Notes under the pieces: model-generated | What the model was told of the DNA's origin: nothing | The model's input: only the letters and a program-made list of their open reading frames with translations | Databases searched by the model: none | Program-made: the position numbers and the translations under genes | Shown: in pieces, positions 34,851-46,499 of the stretch | Layout: every line of letters begins with the position of its first letter | Position numbering within the stretch: position 1 is the first letter of the stretch | DNA from: Bactrocera neohumeralis | Taxonomy: Eukaryota; Arthropoda; Insecta; Diptera; Tephritidae | Assembly: GCF_024586455.1 (NCBI RefSeq) | Contig: NC_065922.1 | Coordinates: 15,558,089-15,622,088, forward strand | DNA length: 64,000 nucleotides | Direction of reading: 5' to 3'

Positions 34851-37199
34851 TCGAGTACGAGGTTTTGAGCTACGTATGTAGAACTACTTTTGAAAGCTCT
34901 TGCCTTTTGAAAACACAAAAAGCCAAAGGACATCAGCGCTAGCAGAGATCAGAACCATATTAGAAGACTTTTCAACAAGGCAGGTAGAAGGGGCTCTAGC
35001 GACGATTTCCCGTTGTATAAGGCAGTACTGGCCATATATTAGTAGGAGTTAAAGAAAACCAATAGACACTTAGGGAGAAATTTCTATGGAGGGCTAGAAG
35101 GCTATCATAAATCGTCAAGTTTTAGGCAAATTCTTGCGAAAAAGCCTGCTCCACTAGGGTATTCAAGAAATGTTGATAGTGAATGGACCGCGAGCTGTGG
35201 TGACTTGCTAAAGCTACGCCTTGACGCACACTTTTCGTTAAATCTTTGTCGAGCGAAACTCTTTCAAGACCCCAATCATATATGTATATACCCTCGTTAA
35301 AGAATTATATGTGCAAACTTATTTTTCTGTGTATCCCGTGAACTTGAAACGATAAAATTTGTTCCCTCCTTCCTTATATGCTCAGCCTGTCATCGTCCCT
35401 AAGAGCTAGAAGCAACTAGTTACGAAACTAATTTCAAACCCAAAAACTAAAATCAACTAGTTACGAAACTAATTACAAACCAACCAGTTGCCTACTAGTT
35501 AATAAAAAACTACATTCAAAAAATTCAATGTTATCGAATTTCTCACCATACAAAATTTATCAAATTAAAATTAGTAGCGATTTATCTGACACCAATGGAG
35601 TAATTAACTCTAAACGAGTTAACTTTCCTATGTGGTCAACTGTCTTATCTTATCTATACAGTTGTTGCACGAGCTTCAAATGTGAACGGAAGCTGCCACA
35701 TTGGCATCGCCTCAGCAGCCAACTTCCGACCTGAAGACTTGACTGCAATTTATTACGTCGTTTCTTCTTATTCTTTTTCATTTAAATTTCACAGCTCGGC
35801 TGTGGTAAGTACGTGTGAGTGCGTGTGTGTGGGTAATTTTTATGTCAGCAAAGCGCTGGGAAATAAATAGCACAATAGCAACATGTGCTGCATGTGGAAT
35901 GCAACAATCAGTCAAGCAGTCACATGCACCCACAAATAACCAAGTATATTTATATATGTGCGTGTGTGTGCGACCGGGTGCACAGTGCTGTTATCACGGC
36001 AGCCCTGCGTCACACAGTCAACCAGATATGGCGATGCATGCCACACTTGGCAGGCAAAAGCAATGATGTTGTCCATTTAGGTGGCAGACATTTGAAATGC
36101 ATGCCAGCACACACTCACACATACACACATTGGCTGCACTTTTGAATTCGTTATATTTATTTGCAATATGTAGATATATATATATATGTGTGTATGTGTG
36201 TGTGTGTCTGTGACGACAAGTCGGAAATGCACAAAATATGGTAAACTTTTTCACATCCGTTTTTGTTTACATTCATTACTTTCGTTTTCATCTCCAACCA
36301 TTCGGTTGTGCCACCTCTTCCCGTCAACTTTCCTCCCCTCCCCTCGCGTCGCTGGCATTGCGGATAGTTATGCGCTTCATAAATCCTTGAAAACTTGAAC
36401 AACATTAGTCAAGTGATTGTTACTTGTGAAATTGTTGTCATAGCTGTGGCGGCATTGGGGTTCACCAGGCGTATACGTGACTTTTCTTCGGGGAGCCGAC
36501 TGCTGATGTGCGTCGAAAAATTTTGTGCATTTTTCATGTGATTTGCGCAAATTCACATGTGTGCACACTTATACTTACGTATGTAAGTATGTATGTGTGT
36601 ATGTAAGTGCATGGAAGCGAGCTGGGGCAAGAAATTGAAAATTTGACAGTCACGAATATTTGCCACATTTAAATTGCTTGTGTGCTGCTGGCAGCTAGGC
36701 ACTTACGGTTAAAGTTTGACTTTTCCAGCAATGTTTAGTTAAAATTGTTTATTTTTGTTAGCAAAAACAACAAAAAAGTGTAAACGTTCTATGCAAATAC
36801 AATGGTCATCTACCAGTAAGTTTTTCGGAAATAAAATTTAGAATGTTAAAAGAGTTTTTGTATTTGGAAAAAACACAAATATATCTTTAATATAATTTTT
36901 TTAAACTCAAATTATTTTCAATATTATATTTTCAACGTTATAGTCGTTTTACCGGCAGGTTTTATCTTACGACGGAGACGCGGCCTTATTTTCACCTCTA
37001 CTGTGGGCAAAAAATAGTAAGACGTTTTAATTTAAATTTCACGCGAAACCCTATTCATTGAAATAATTTTTTCCTATGTTGGTATAACTGTCAGTGAGTT
37101 CTCTGTATCCTCTGCGCGGCTGTTGACTGGGCAATGGGTGTAACTGCTTACAGCGCACGGCTGCCACAATGTATGAAGACCCGGACCAAGAAAGCGCTG
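34851..37199. other. Non-coding DNA with local repeats, no gene seen
   Basis: It has two copies of an AACTAGTTACGAAACTAATT unit (35413-35490), CA/TG-rich stretches at 35940-36210, and a block at 35640-36780 with balanced composition. No frame shows similarity. Confidence 0.4.
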
Positions 37200-37670
37200 T
37201 AAGCATAAGAAAGAAGAGGTGAAACGGCTGACTTGGGCTAGAGAGGGCTAATCGCTTTGAAGAGCATATCGCTGCAAAGAGGCAGCATTCAAAGCAGAGC
37301 GAACCGAAGGCGCCCTCGAAAAAGAGGAAGTACAGAGACGTAGTCAGGAAGCTAGACGTCAAGCAGGCGGACGGCAAACCAACAATGTCCAGCCGGCAAT
37401 ATGCAGTCAGTGAGATTGCGAAACGACATTTCACCGTCGCGGTAATAGACCACAGTAAACCGCTGGCACAAATGGCACTGGAGCGGTGGAAAATAGTGAA
37501 AATAAAGCTATTGGAAACACTCTTCTCGAGAATATACGCCGAAGCAAGCACAGCTATGTCGTCATTTGATAAAGCAGGACGGCTTAGCAGTATCAAAATT
37601 TTGGAATGTAAAGTTAACCCGACGCTAACATGGGTAAGGAAAGCGGCCCCCTTTAAACATTTGTAGAACC
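37200..37670 (+). mobile_element. Retroelement ORF1-like fragment (DUF4780-like)
   Basis: The plus strand encodes a basic stretch (KAPSKKRKYRDVVRKLDVK) leading into VAVIDHSKPLAQMALERWKI and then a TAMSSFDKAGRLSSIKILEC segment, ending VNPTLTWVRKA. The pattern of a short I-D beta segment, a W.xVExxLLE helix, F(D).AG.L.GVKI..C and a final W resembles DUF4780 proteins found with insect non-LTR elements. The open part starts with ATG at 37385 and stops at 37664. The upstream basic part is in the same frame but has stops. A long open frame on the opposite strand is treated as a shadow. Confidence 0.5.
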
Positions 37671-37987
37671 AAAAAACAAAAAAAAAAACAGCAACAAAAG
37701 CGCCAAATGAATACAACTTAACGTATATTTTCATCTACTCTGCCTGAAAAATTCTTATCATTTTAAAGAAACCCTAATTTTTTACTGCCAAAACATAAAT
37801 CTATTGTTATAGCTCCTCTTGAGATCTTAGAACAGGAAAAACTTGCTATCTTGATGAGAAAAATATAAAAAGAGTCAGAATTTACGAAATTTTGCATTGT
37901 TTTCTTCAATTGGTTGTGATAAAAAAAAGCATCGTCTTCTTTCTTCTTTAATTGTGCCCGTTTTTCCATGATTTCGTCTTTTAAATG

Positions 37988-38257
37988 TTACAAAACGATT
38001 TCGTCGTTTTTTCCGGCTGTTTCCTTTTCAAGATAATCGATGAAAACTGGATTCGTTTCATTGGACGGACACAGTCGGTTTTGTATTAGCAGAGCCGGCC
38101 ACAGTTGGTTATAATATATTTCCTCTTCTAAAAAATGTCTAACTGTTAAAAAGATATCTCCGAAATTTTTGGTGAAGAAAGGTTGTACGAGCAAATGCCT
38201 AACATCCTTAGTTGAGTCAACTGAAGCTTTTCTTTCAATGCTTTGATATTTCGTGCT
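37988..38257 (-). pseudogene. Unrecognised exon-like open frame
   Basis: On the minus strand a CCTATTTTTAG acceptor precedes position 38257. From there an open frame of 89 codons runs STKYQSIERKASVDSTKDVR, then HLLVQPFFTKNFGDIFLTVR, and on to a stop at 37988. The same frame continues past the stop as HLKDEIMEKRAQLKKKEDDA, a coiled-coil-like stretch (to about 37860). Composition is protein-like (charged and hydrophobic residues alternate) rather than AT-driven. It could be the last exon of a gene, or a relic of one whose stop is a mutation. I find no upstream exon and do not recognise the family. Confidence 0.35.
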
Positions 38258-40444
38258 CTAAAAATAGGTTATATAGCATTGACATTGTTATTGGGCTACA
38301 TTGCCTAACTTTCGTTATTATTACAACCTTATGATTGAACGAATTTCTCAGATTTGATAACTACCAATTTCTCTTATGACTTTTGGCATACAAAATCCAC
38401 GAAGTGATGAGAACTGACGGTGCTATACTGATCTGGTATATGCTTGGTAGATATACTTAAAAGATATGCTAATCATTTGATATGGTTTTCTTAGTTTTTA
38501 TAGATACGCTAGATTTCAAACATTTATAAAATATCATAGAAAAATTGCCATTGCCTTGAAATGACTTTTTCGATTTTGGATTTAATTACGATCGATATAC
38601 CAAACCGTATAGTATCGACTCTTCTATTGAGCCTTTATTAAATTTCAGTCCCCCCGAACTGCAGCAGCTTTGATTGCAAACCACAAGTATGCTTCGGCAC
38701 AGCAGGCAATTGCACAATATTACTACATTTTTGTTGTTTGTGCTACGATTGCCACAAATGAGCACGTGGTTGCATTAGTATTGCCGTTAACGTTGCATTA
38801 TTGAAAACTTTGCTCATTTAAGACGCATTTACCACACTCAGTGCAGACTTCCTTCTGACCCACATATCTACAAATTGGTGGTTTGGAGCTGGCCATATGG
38901 ACACTACACACTACACTACAAACTAGTTTGGGAAGGAATGCATTTATTCTAGCTGCGTTCAGAAAAAAGACAAATAAAAAAGTTACGAGTATTGACTAAA
39001 CGCTATAGAAAATACGCTGCGTCTTATATACTACGTTCCCTTGCCGAAAACATACCACATGAAGAGCCCGAATAAGTTAGTTTACTACTCAACCCTTGCT
39101 GAGGCTTTCTAAAATCCCTTTGAAAATGGTTGAACTGCAGAAAGAAAACACTATTTCTACATTTATAGCCACATATATAATTTGAAATTTATAAAATTTA
39201 AAAAAAAAATCGACAAAATTGAAAATTAGTGAAAAAATCGACCTTTTTTTTGAGTAGCCGCCATTTTATGAAAAATTTTTTTATTTTTGCGGCTTCATGA
39301 CATAGCGACATTCGTACTCATTAAGAGTCTGTCATTGTTTTATTTTTCAGATGACGACAAGGGTAGAAATCATGGCGATGAGGACACGGCCTCTTTTTTC
39401 CCCCCTTTTCTTCAAGGACGCATAACTCGATGAAACATTTTTTTTTTTTTTGAAATTTATTTTGTGTACTCTTCTAAGTTTAATAAACAAATGATAAAAA
39501 AACGGATAGTAAAAATATTTAGTGCTTCTTTCTTTATTGAGTGAATTGTTGAAAAAAGCTCGAAATTCGAGCCTCTAGACTAGAATACCCCCTTAAGAAG
39601 GGATCGAGAAAAAAGCAATTGCGTTAAGTCAAACAAACATTAGGCTTACAGAAGCCGCTATAAAGGTAAAACACTCCGTTATAATGTACCATTATTTATT
39701 TACCGATTATAAATCATTGTTCATTCTGGCTACGTAGATCCAACTTTCGTAGGAACCCGAATAACCTATCGTTCTAAACAACCTTGCCGTTAGTTTTCTC
39801 TTCTTTGGTGTTAGTTCAGCGAGGACAAGTATCTTCTTTCAACTATTATACATAGTATATAAAATATCATAGGTTATATTATACCAAAAGCTTCTGCAAA
39901 CTCACATGAGTTATGGTTATCATGAAACACCGAAAGAAACACCCAACACAATTATAGTCCTGAATCTAATCACTCAGACTAAGGTAGTGTTTTGCAAAAA
40001 AAGACCTCTCTTGACAAAAAAAATAAAACTTTTTAAGTGTTTCATGACAATTATAATAATATATTGCCAATGCACTATAGGCTACTGACAATGCAGCGAC
40101 TCTTTAATCTAATGGCATCTCAGCCAATATAGAGTACCTACCACTGAAAGAGATAAAACTTCACAGCATTAAAAATACCAAATGGAAAAGTTCTTAACTT
40201 TATTAGTGTTTCGCTTAGACTCCAACTTGACTTTATACGTCTATGGAACCAATATGAACTTGTTTGGTAAAAGACACAAACAAGAAAATAGCCAATAATA
40301 CAAAATTATTGGGGCTATCAGTGCTGAAGAAACAAATTTGTCACACCGTAAGTGTTTCCCGCACGACTAGCTAATAAAAGTAGAGAAAGAGAACTATTGA
40401 AAGGAGTAAGAGCAGTGGCTAACGAATTGGCGCTAACTTGTAAC
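38258..40444. other. No gene seen
   Basis: AT-rich DNA with poly(A)/poly(T) runs (39200-39260, 39430-39450). No similarity was noted. Confidence 0.4.
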
Positions 40445-41725
40445 AGGTGATCCAAGTAGAGTTACTTTTTTCAATAGCCTTTTTTTGACAGATCAAGCGT
40501 AGTCGAGTCAAGCTGTCATGTTATTTTGGTTCAGTATTGTTTTGCATTTCATCATGGAAAGACTTACTGACTGAACACCGTTTACAAATCGTTCAACTTT
40601 TTTACGAGAAAGAATGTGTTTCGCGCGCTTCTCTCAATTTATGGTCAACACAATCGGCCTACTGAACGTCCTATCCGCAACTCCATCACCCATCTTGAGA
40701 CCCAGCATTCATTATTGGATAATATTCGCCCGAATGAACCACGTCCAGCACGCAGTGAAGAAAATATAGCAACCGGAACTGAGAAGGTACACGAAGACCG
40801 TGAAGAGTCGATTCAGCACCGTTCGCACTAACTCGGACTGACGAATGAAAAGACTTGGCTCATTTTACGTCGAGATCTTAAATTGAAAGAGTACAAAATA
40901 CAGCTTGTGCATGAACGGAAGCCGCTCGACTTTTCCAGGCGACATTGTTTTGCTTTTTGGGCACTTGAAAAAATCCAAGAAGATTCGACGTTTTCAAACC
41001 TAATTTTGTTTAGCGATGAGGCCCATTTCTGGCTCAATGTGTATGTAAATATGCAAAATTGTCACATTTGGAACGATGAACTACCTGCAGAGATTTCAGA
41101 GCTGCCATTTCATCGAGAAAAACACATGGTTGTGGGCCGGTGGAATCATCGATCCATATTTTATATTTCTTCAAAAATGATGACGTTGAGAACGTAACCG
41201 TCAATGGCGACCGTTATCGCGCCATGATAAAATTGTCGGTTATCATGGCGCGAAATTGAAGTTCGCGATCTCGGCGACATTTGGTTTCAACAAGAAGGCG
41301 TCATTTCGCACACATCGCATCAATCCATGGATTTATTGAGAGAACACTTCGGTGAGCAGATAATTTCACGTTTTGGCCGATCGATTGGCCACCAAGATCG
41401 TGTGATATCACACCGTTAGACTTTTTTCTTTGGGTATATGTAAAGTCTAAAGTCTATGCGGACAATAACGCTTCGATTCAGGTCTTGGAGAAAAACATAA
41501 CGCGTGTCATTCGCCAGTTACCAGTCGAAATGCTCGAACGAGTCATCGAAAATTGGACACAACGGATGGACCATCTGAGACGTAGCGGTGGCCAACATTT
41601 GAAAGAGATAATCTTCAAAAAATAAATGCCAAATAATGTCCTTTCGAAGAATAATAAACACTCGCCATTAAATTTTAAGCTTCTGTTTTTTTTTCTTTAA
41701 AAAAGTAAGGAACCTCGAAATGAAT
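40445..41725 (+). mobile_element. Rosa-like mariner, near full-length copy with decayed transposase
   Basis: The left end GGTGATCCAAGTAGAGTTAC and the right end (..AAAAAAGTAAGGAACCTCGA then AATGAATA) are inverted partners. The ATG near 40554 begins MERLT; after a frameshift come RLQIVQLFYEKECVS, GQHNRPTERPIRNSITHLET and RPARSEENIA. The catalytic region gives YKIQLVHERKPLDFSRR, ILFSDEAHFWLNVYVN (first Asp), IWFQQEGVISH (second position, Glu instead of Asp) and ITPLDFFLW (third Asp). VRRSGG-like and HLKEIIFKK end the protein at 41625. Counting through one indel, about 41 residues lie between the second and third positions. Several frameshifts and stops make it non-autonomous. Confidence 0.9.
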
Positions 41726-42916
41726 ATAATAAAGAAGAAACTACGTTCGGAAAACTGCAAAAAGTATCGAAAATAATCGAGGAGCACGGATGCATAATCG
41801 GGCAGGCTCTGTAACTGTAACTTTTTCGCTTTTACAATAACAATAACAATAATATTCTTCACAACTTGAAGAGTTTTCTTCAATTTCTTGCACCATTGAA
41901 AGTTATACAAAAAGTTTCTGCGGAAAATATTTTCTCATTTATTTCACCATATTTCCAGCGAAGCAAGCGGATTTCTGTAGAAGAAAATAACACTCAAATC
42001 TCTGTATACGCTTCTGACCTTTTGCATCACACACAATTCCTCAAACTTAAATGACTTTTTTTTGTTGTTGCACGCCAGGCAATTACAATTTATTCTGCTT
42101 ACTGTTCGCTTTTCGCTGTTAAGCGTTTCATAATTCCTTGCAACTACACACACCCACACAATCACTCGCTTACAACATTTTATTAGCAACATGTAATCAG
42201 AGTGTGTGAAATCTTCAAATTGCAATCAACTTTTGCAACATGTTCATTACTGGCGAATATATCAACTTTTCGCCAGCACCCCAACACATCCTTGGCCGCA
42301 GCGGCAGCGGCAGCGGCAACGGCATAAATATGAGCGCCAACATATGCAGGCAGCTACTGTTGCACTTGCAACACCACACACACTCGCATACACATCCACT
42401 TTGCATGGACGGACGCAGAAGACCAGCTCGAACGGCTTAAGTGTACACTTGAATTTTCTCGTTATAAGCGCCGCCCAGCGACCGTCCGTCCGTCCGTGCG
42501 CTCCTAATGCACAATTCTGCCAATTACGCGTAAAGTATTACAGTTAGTTGAGGCGTGGCGGCGCGGGGCGAGCCGGCGGCAAGCTAAGTGTTGCTGGATG
42601 CGTTGATGGCGTTTCATTCGATGATAATGCTGGCACATTAAGTACATTTTCTGCAATATGTGAGTGAGTGCGAATACGAGCCGATCCAGCTGTTTGCGGT
42701 CGGCTCATGCGGCGGCGGCGAGTTGTGCGGCAAGCAAGCGGCGTAGTGAAGTTGTTGCTTGCGAAAATGCCAAGCAGGAAGCTGCCATAGTTGTTGTCTT
42801 TGTTATTATTGTTATTGTTGTTGTTGTTGTGGCGTCGCTGTGGCATATGAATATGCATGCAACACAATTTAAAGCATCATTTAACTTTCTACGGCTATCC
42901 TCACACATTACACATA

Positions 42917-42951
<35 letters not shown>

Positions 42952-43449
42952 ATAGGCATGTTTGTAAATGATCTTAGAAAGTTCCCCTGGCACACATGTC
43001 CAAGCGCACACACACACATACAAGTGCAGCTGACAAAGTTTGCGATGTTCTTCGGCACCTCTAAGCAGCACTTCAAATGTTAGCTATTCACATATGTATC
43101 TGTGAGTCCTGCCTGTGCCTGACACACATTTAATCGTTCGAGTCATCATATGCCGTAAACCTTGACCCCCTTTTGGGATTACAATGAGCCAATTAAAAGC
43201 CCGTGCAATTAAAGTAGCTTGAATTGTGCCAGCTTCAGGTTTTGTCATAAATTAATAGGTTAATTAACGTTAATGATGATATGAAAGTGCTTAGCTGCAA
43301 GATCTAAGATTGAGAAAATGTCTAACGAAGGTGTTTGTTAACGGTTATAGCTTGATTGTAGGGAAGAAGTATGTGCAAGCGCCTTAGAACACTTTCCTCA
43401 ATCAAATCAAAGGAATATAATTATTATTATGGTTTTTATAATATACACA
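41726..43449. other. Non-coding DNA, no gene seen
   Basis: It contains GGCAGCGGCAGCGGCAACGG repeats (42302-42325), GTCCGTCCGTCCGT (42483-42496), (GTT)n near 42810-42830 and a long (TG)n at 42920-42949. No frame has similarity. Confidence 0.4.
42920..42949. repeat. (TG)n microsatellite
   Basis: About 15 uninterrupted TG units. Confidence 0.95.
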
Positions 43450-44120
43450 GGGTGATCCATGAAACTTATTTTTTTACGCAGTATAATAGTTATTATCATT
43501 CGAATGCACATTCTTTGGCATTTATTTTGTGAAGATTATCTCTTTCAAATCTTAGCTGCGTCTATGTCTCCGATGGTCTATCCGTAGAGTCCAATTTTCC
43601 ATGACAAAACGTGAAATTACCTGCACACTGTAGTTTTTTCTCAATAAATCTATTGATTGATGCGATGTGTGGAAAGTTGCGCCGTCTTGTTGAAATCAAA
43701 TGTGACCGAGATCACGAGCTTCAATTTCCGATATCGAATAGTGGTTTATCATGGCGCGATATCGGTCGCCATTGACGTTTCCTCTTTCATCGGCATCATT
43801 TTTCAAGAAACATGGACCGATGATTTCACTGGCCCACAAAGCACACCAAAAAGTGTTTTTTTCTGGGCAAAATGGCAGCTCATAGAGCGAAGCGATACCG
43901 TTGGGGAAGGTCGAGAGGCTTCAGTTCATACAAAAGCTGTATTTGGTAGGCTTTCAATAAAAGATCTCAACGTAAACTGCGGCAAGTCGTTCCATAAGTT
44001 AGTCCGAGTTGCTGCGAACGGCGCCGAATCGACTATCCACGGTCATATATTTTCTTCACTGCATGCTGGACGTGGTCCATTCGGTCGAATATTATCTAAT
44101 AATGAACGCTGGTTCTCAAA
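43450..44120 (-). mobile_element. Rosa-like mariner, truncated copy
   Basis: It starts with GGGTGATCCATGAAACTTA at 43450. Antisense C-terminal DNA (43520-43600) follows, then the region around the second and first catalytic positions and the ARSEENI-like N-terminal domain. It ends near 44120 in CGAATATTATCTAATAATGA, the counterpart of 40705-40730 in the full copy. The right-hand terminal repeat is missing; the sequence joins a family C fragment. Confidence 0.8.
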
Positions 44121-44129
44121 AATTGCACG

Positions 44130-44800
44130 ATTCTTATGTCATCGACGTAGTTAAGGAAAGACCTCCTGATATTCCAAGGAAGCGGCTTTTCTTCAAGAGG
44201 GCGACTGCAGCGATGACACCACAACAGAAACTGCTTGGAGAGGAATTCGTTATGTTCCTTGACCAGAGCCATACGGGTCTCTCCGGGTAGGTATTCGATC
44301 GGGGACATCAAGAGGCATCCCGGTTGTAGTCCGGAGCTTAGTGTACTGACATGTCTAAAGCTTCTTCGTCTGCGTTTCACTACATCAAGGCGACCATATT
44401 ATTGCGGTGTTGTTAAGAATCGGATAATGGCCGACCGCTCAGTCAGTTCATAGTCCATCTCTTCAACCCTGGAAGGAGCGTGGATTGTTTGATGTCCTCA
44501 AGTAGCGTTGACTGTGTTCAAGGCTTTTGACAAGTCCAATGCTACAAAGATCGTCCTTTCACAAGTTGGTTTTTGGTTTATGCCATGAACTATCTGGGCG
44601 TTTTTGACGCTAAGTGCTGTGGTGGTGCTGTGCACTTTGCGGAAGCCATTCTTGTGGTCTACTAGAATCAGGTGGTGAGTGAATGTCGGGAGTAGCAAAG
44701 CTCAAGTGTCTTCACAACTGAGGAAAGAAGAGTAGTTATCGGGATTTCAGTAATGGGACCACTCTTCCGACTTTCCACATATTGGATATTTGAAGAGTGG
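44130..44800 (-). mobile_element. Family C (jockey-like) non-LTR fragment with reverse transcriptase
   Basis: On the minus strand 44698-44498 encodes HKNGFRKVHSTTTALSVKNA and ERTIFVALDLSKALNTVNAT, the reverse transcriptase finger/palm motif (DLSKAFDTVNH in jockey). A deletion follows, then 44380-44130 encodes GCLLMSPIEYLPGETRMAL and NEFLSKQFLLWCHR. This is the same C-terminal block as in the copy at 18985. Confidence 0.82.
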
Positions 44801-44904
44801 CCAACGACAGGTTGAGGACCTTGATATGTGTTGCCTTAGACGCAATATTTTTCATCACGGCTGCTCGGCTAATAATAAAATCGGAATAAGAGAGTTAACA
44901 CATC

Positions 44905-44955
44905 CGTTGCCACGACAGTCGGGTCTAAGTAACCGGCATCTATTTCTCGAAATTA
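44905..44955 (+). repeat. Repeat D fragment, sense orientation
   Basis: It reads CCGTTGCCACGACAGTCGGG then TCTAAGTAACCGG, the inverse of the core at 5830-5870 and 55215-55255. Confidence 0.55.
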
Positions 44956-45149
44956 CTTCAGGAATGTTTGTTTGAATGTGTCTACCAGAAATGTATGAAC
45001 AGTTTATAGGTGCTTCTTAAAGAAAGATAGTTAAAGTACCAGAAACTCGAAAACAACGATTACCCCTTTCCCATTTTCAGTAGTTCCGAATAGTTCGGAA
45101 TATTCATATTATTTATGTAAAAAAAAAAATATTATTTCAGTTACACTGA

Positions 45150-45310
45150 AGTCATGACACCCTTCACAAATAAAAAAAGTTTTCAAACAAGAACAACTAT
45201 AGCTTGTCCAATCTGAACAAATTCTACGGAGATTGTAAGGCTGCCTTCTCAAATAAAAAAGTTTTCCACACAAGAACTCAGTTTGTATATGATCATTGAA
45301 TCGGCATTGC
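45150..45310 (-). repeat. R154 repeat monomer, inverted
   Basis: In minus orientation it shows ATATACAAACTGAG.TTCTTGTG, GGAAAACTTTTTTATTTGAG, TTACAATCTCCGTAGAATTT and GTTCAGATTGGAC. This is the same motif order as the tandem units at 59430-60060. Confidence 0.65.
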
Positions 45311-45640
45311 AATTCTCTTTTTGATAAAACCAGGATTTATCTAATATACAAGTTCTTCACCAGCACCAGCAGAACATTGCGATATGTTTTCAATTGAAAT
45401 TTATAGTATTTTTCAACACTAGCGTCATTCACGAAACCGCTTAGAACACACCTCAAACACTACACTACCAAATCACAGTCATTCACCAGTGATTTCAATT
45501 AATAAAAACAAGCACACATTTAAGTTTTCACCACTTATATTAAAAAATCTGTATTTTTTCTAATGTTTCCACTTTTCTGCTGTACACAAATGTGTACGAA
45601 CAACAAAATATACGCACAAAGAACAGAATACGTTCCAAGT

Positions 45641-46158
45641 TTAAAGACGGCGACCACGACGACCTCCCTTCCTGCGTGTGGAATCTGATGGGATTGGTGT
45701 AACATCTTCGATGCGTCCAATTTTCATTGAAGAACGAGCCAAAGCACGCAACGCTGACTGGGCACCGGGTCCAGGAGTTTTGGTCTTGTTACCACCGGTA
45801 GCACGCAATTTGATGTGCAGAGCAGTGATGCCAAGAGTTTTGCATTTTTCAGCGACATCCTAGAATAAGACAAGGATTGGTTAGTTTAAGAGCGTAAAAA
45901 CTAAATGCAAATTATGCTTACTTGAGCAGCCAACATAGCAGCGTAGGGTGAAGCTTCATCACGATCAGCCTTCACTTTCATACCACCAGTGACGCGAGCA
46001 ATGGTTTCACGGCCAGACAAATCGGTAACATGAACGAAGGTATCGTTGAAACTGGCATAGATGTGTGCAACACCGAAAACGTATTCACCATCACGTACTT
46101 GTGGGCCCAACGATACTTGGACTTCTTCCTTTTGAGCTTTAGCCTTTCTGGGTGCCAT
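45641..46158 (-). CDS. RpS14: 40S ribosomal protein S14 (uS11), two coding exons
   Basis: Coding exons on the minus strand are 46158-45922 and 45859-45641, joined by a 62-bp GT-AG intron, giving 151 residues, the normal length. The protein starts MAPRKAKAQKEEVQVSLGPQ, carries GVAHIYASFNDTFVHVTDLSG, VTGGMKVKADRDEASPYAAM and RATGGNKTKTPGPGAQSALR, and ends with the basic GGRRGRRL. uS11 sits on the small-subunit platform and contacts the 3' end of 18S rRNA. A splice acceptor (CAATTACAG) lies at about 46178, 19 bases before the ATG, so a non-coding first exon is expected upstream. Only one copy is visible here, whereas Drosophila melanogaster has tandem RpS14a/b. Codon use is biased toward GC-ending codons as in highly expressed genes. 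Confidence 0.97.
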
Positions 46159-46499
46159 TTTTGTTTGGTAGGATCAACTGTAATTGAAATAACATTATTT
46201 TCGATTATTTTTGCCACTGTTTAAGTAGAAAACACTTTGCTAAGTACACATTTTTGATGGTGAATTTGTTTATCGAGTGTTATATGCTATACGCAGTGGA
46301 GAACACAATCGGGGGCTATATTTATTTGTTAGCATCCATTGACACTGCCAATAAGAAAGTTACATTTTTGGCTTAAACTGCTTAGAAATATATTTTGAAG
46401 CTTCACACACATTACTTTTGCAAACAAATTCACCATTTCTTAAAATATTTATTAAAAATATTAAGAGCTTAAATAAAACACAGACCAATTGCGTGAACC

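Noticed and set aside
37051..37734. A 227-codon open frame on the minus strand.
   Set aside because: It overlaps the plus-strand DUF4780-like segment, has a Ser/Leu/Cys-rich composition typical of an antisense shadow, and shows no domain.
36930..39420. A short resemblance between GACGCGGCCTTATTTTCACC at 36980 and GACACGGCCTCTTTTTTCCC at 39390.
   Set aside because: The match is about 20 bases in low-complexity context and does not extend on either side.
42664..43083. Overlapping open frames on both strands around the (TG)n repeat.
   Set aside because: Microsatellite translations (Cys-Val or Thr-His repeats) without a protein signature.
43657..44154. A 165-codon plus-strand open frame.
   Set aside because: It lies antisense to the rosa-like mariner transposase relic and is its shadow.
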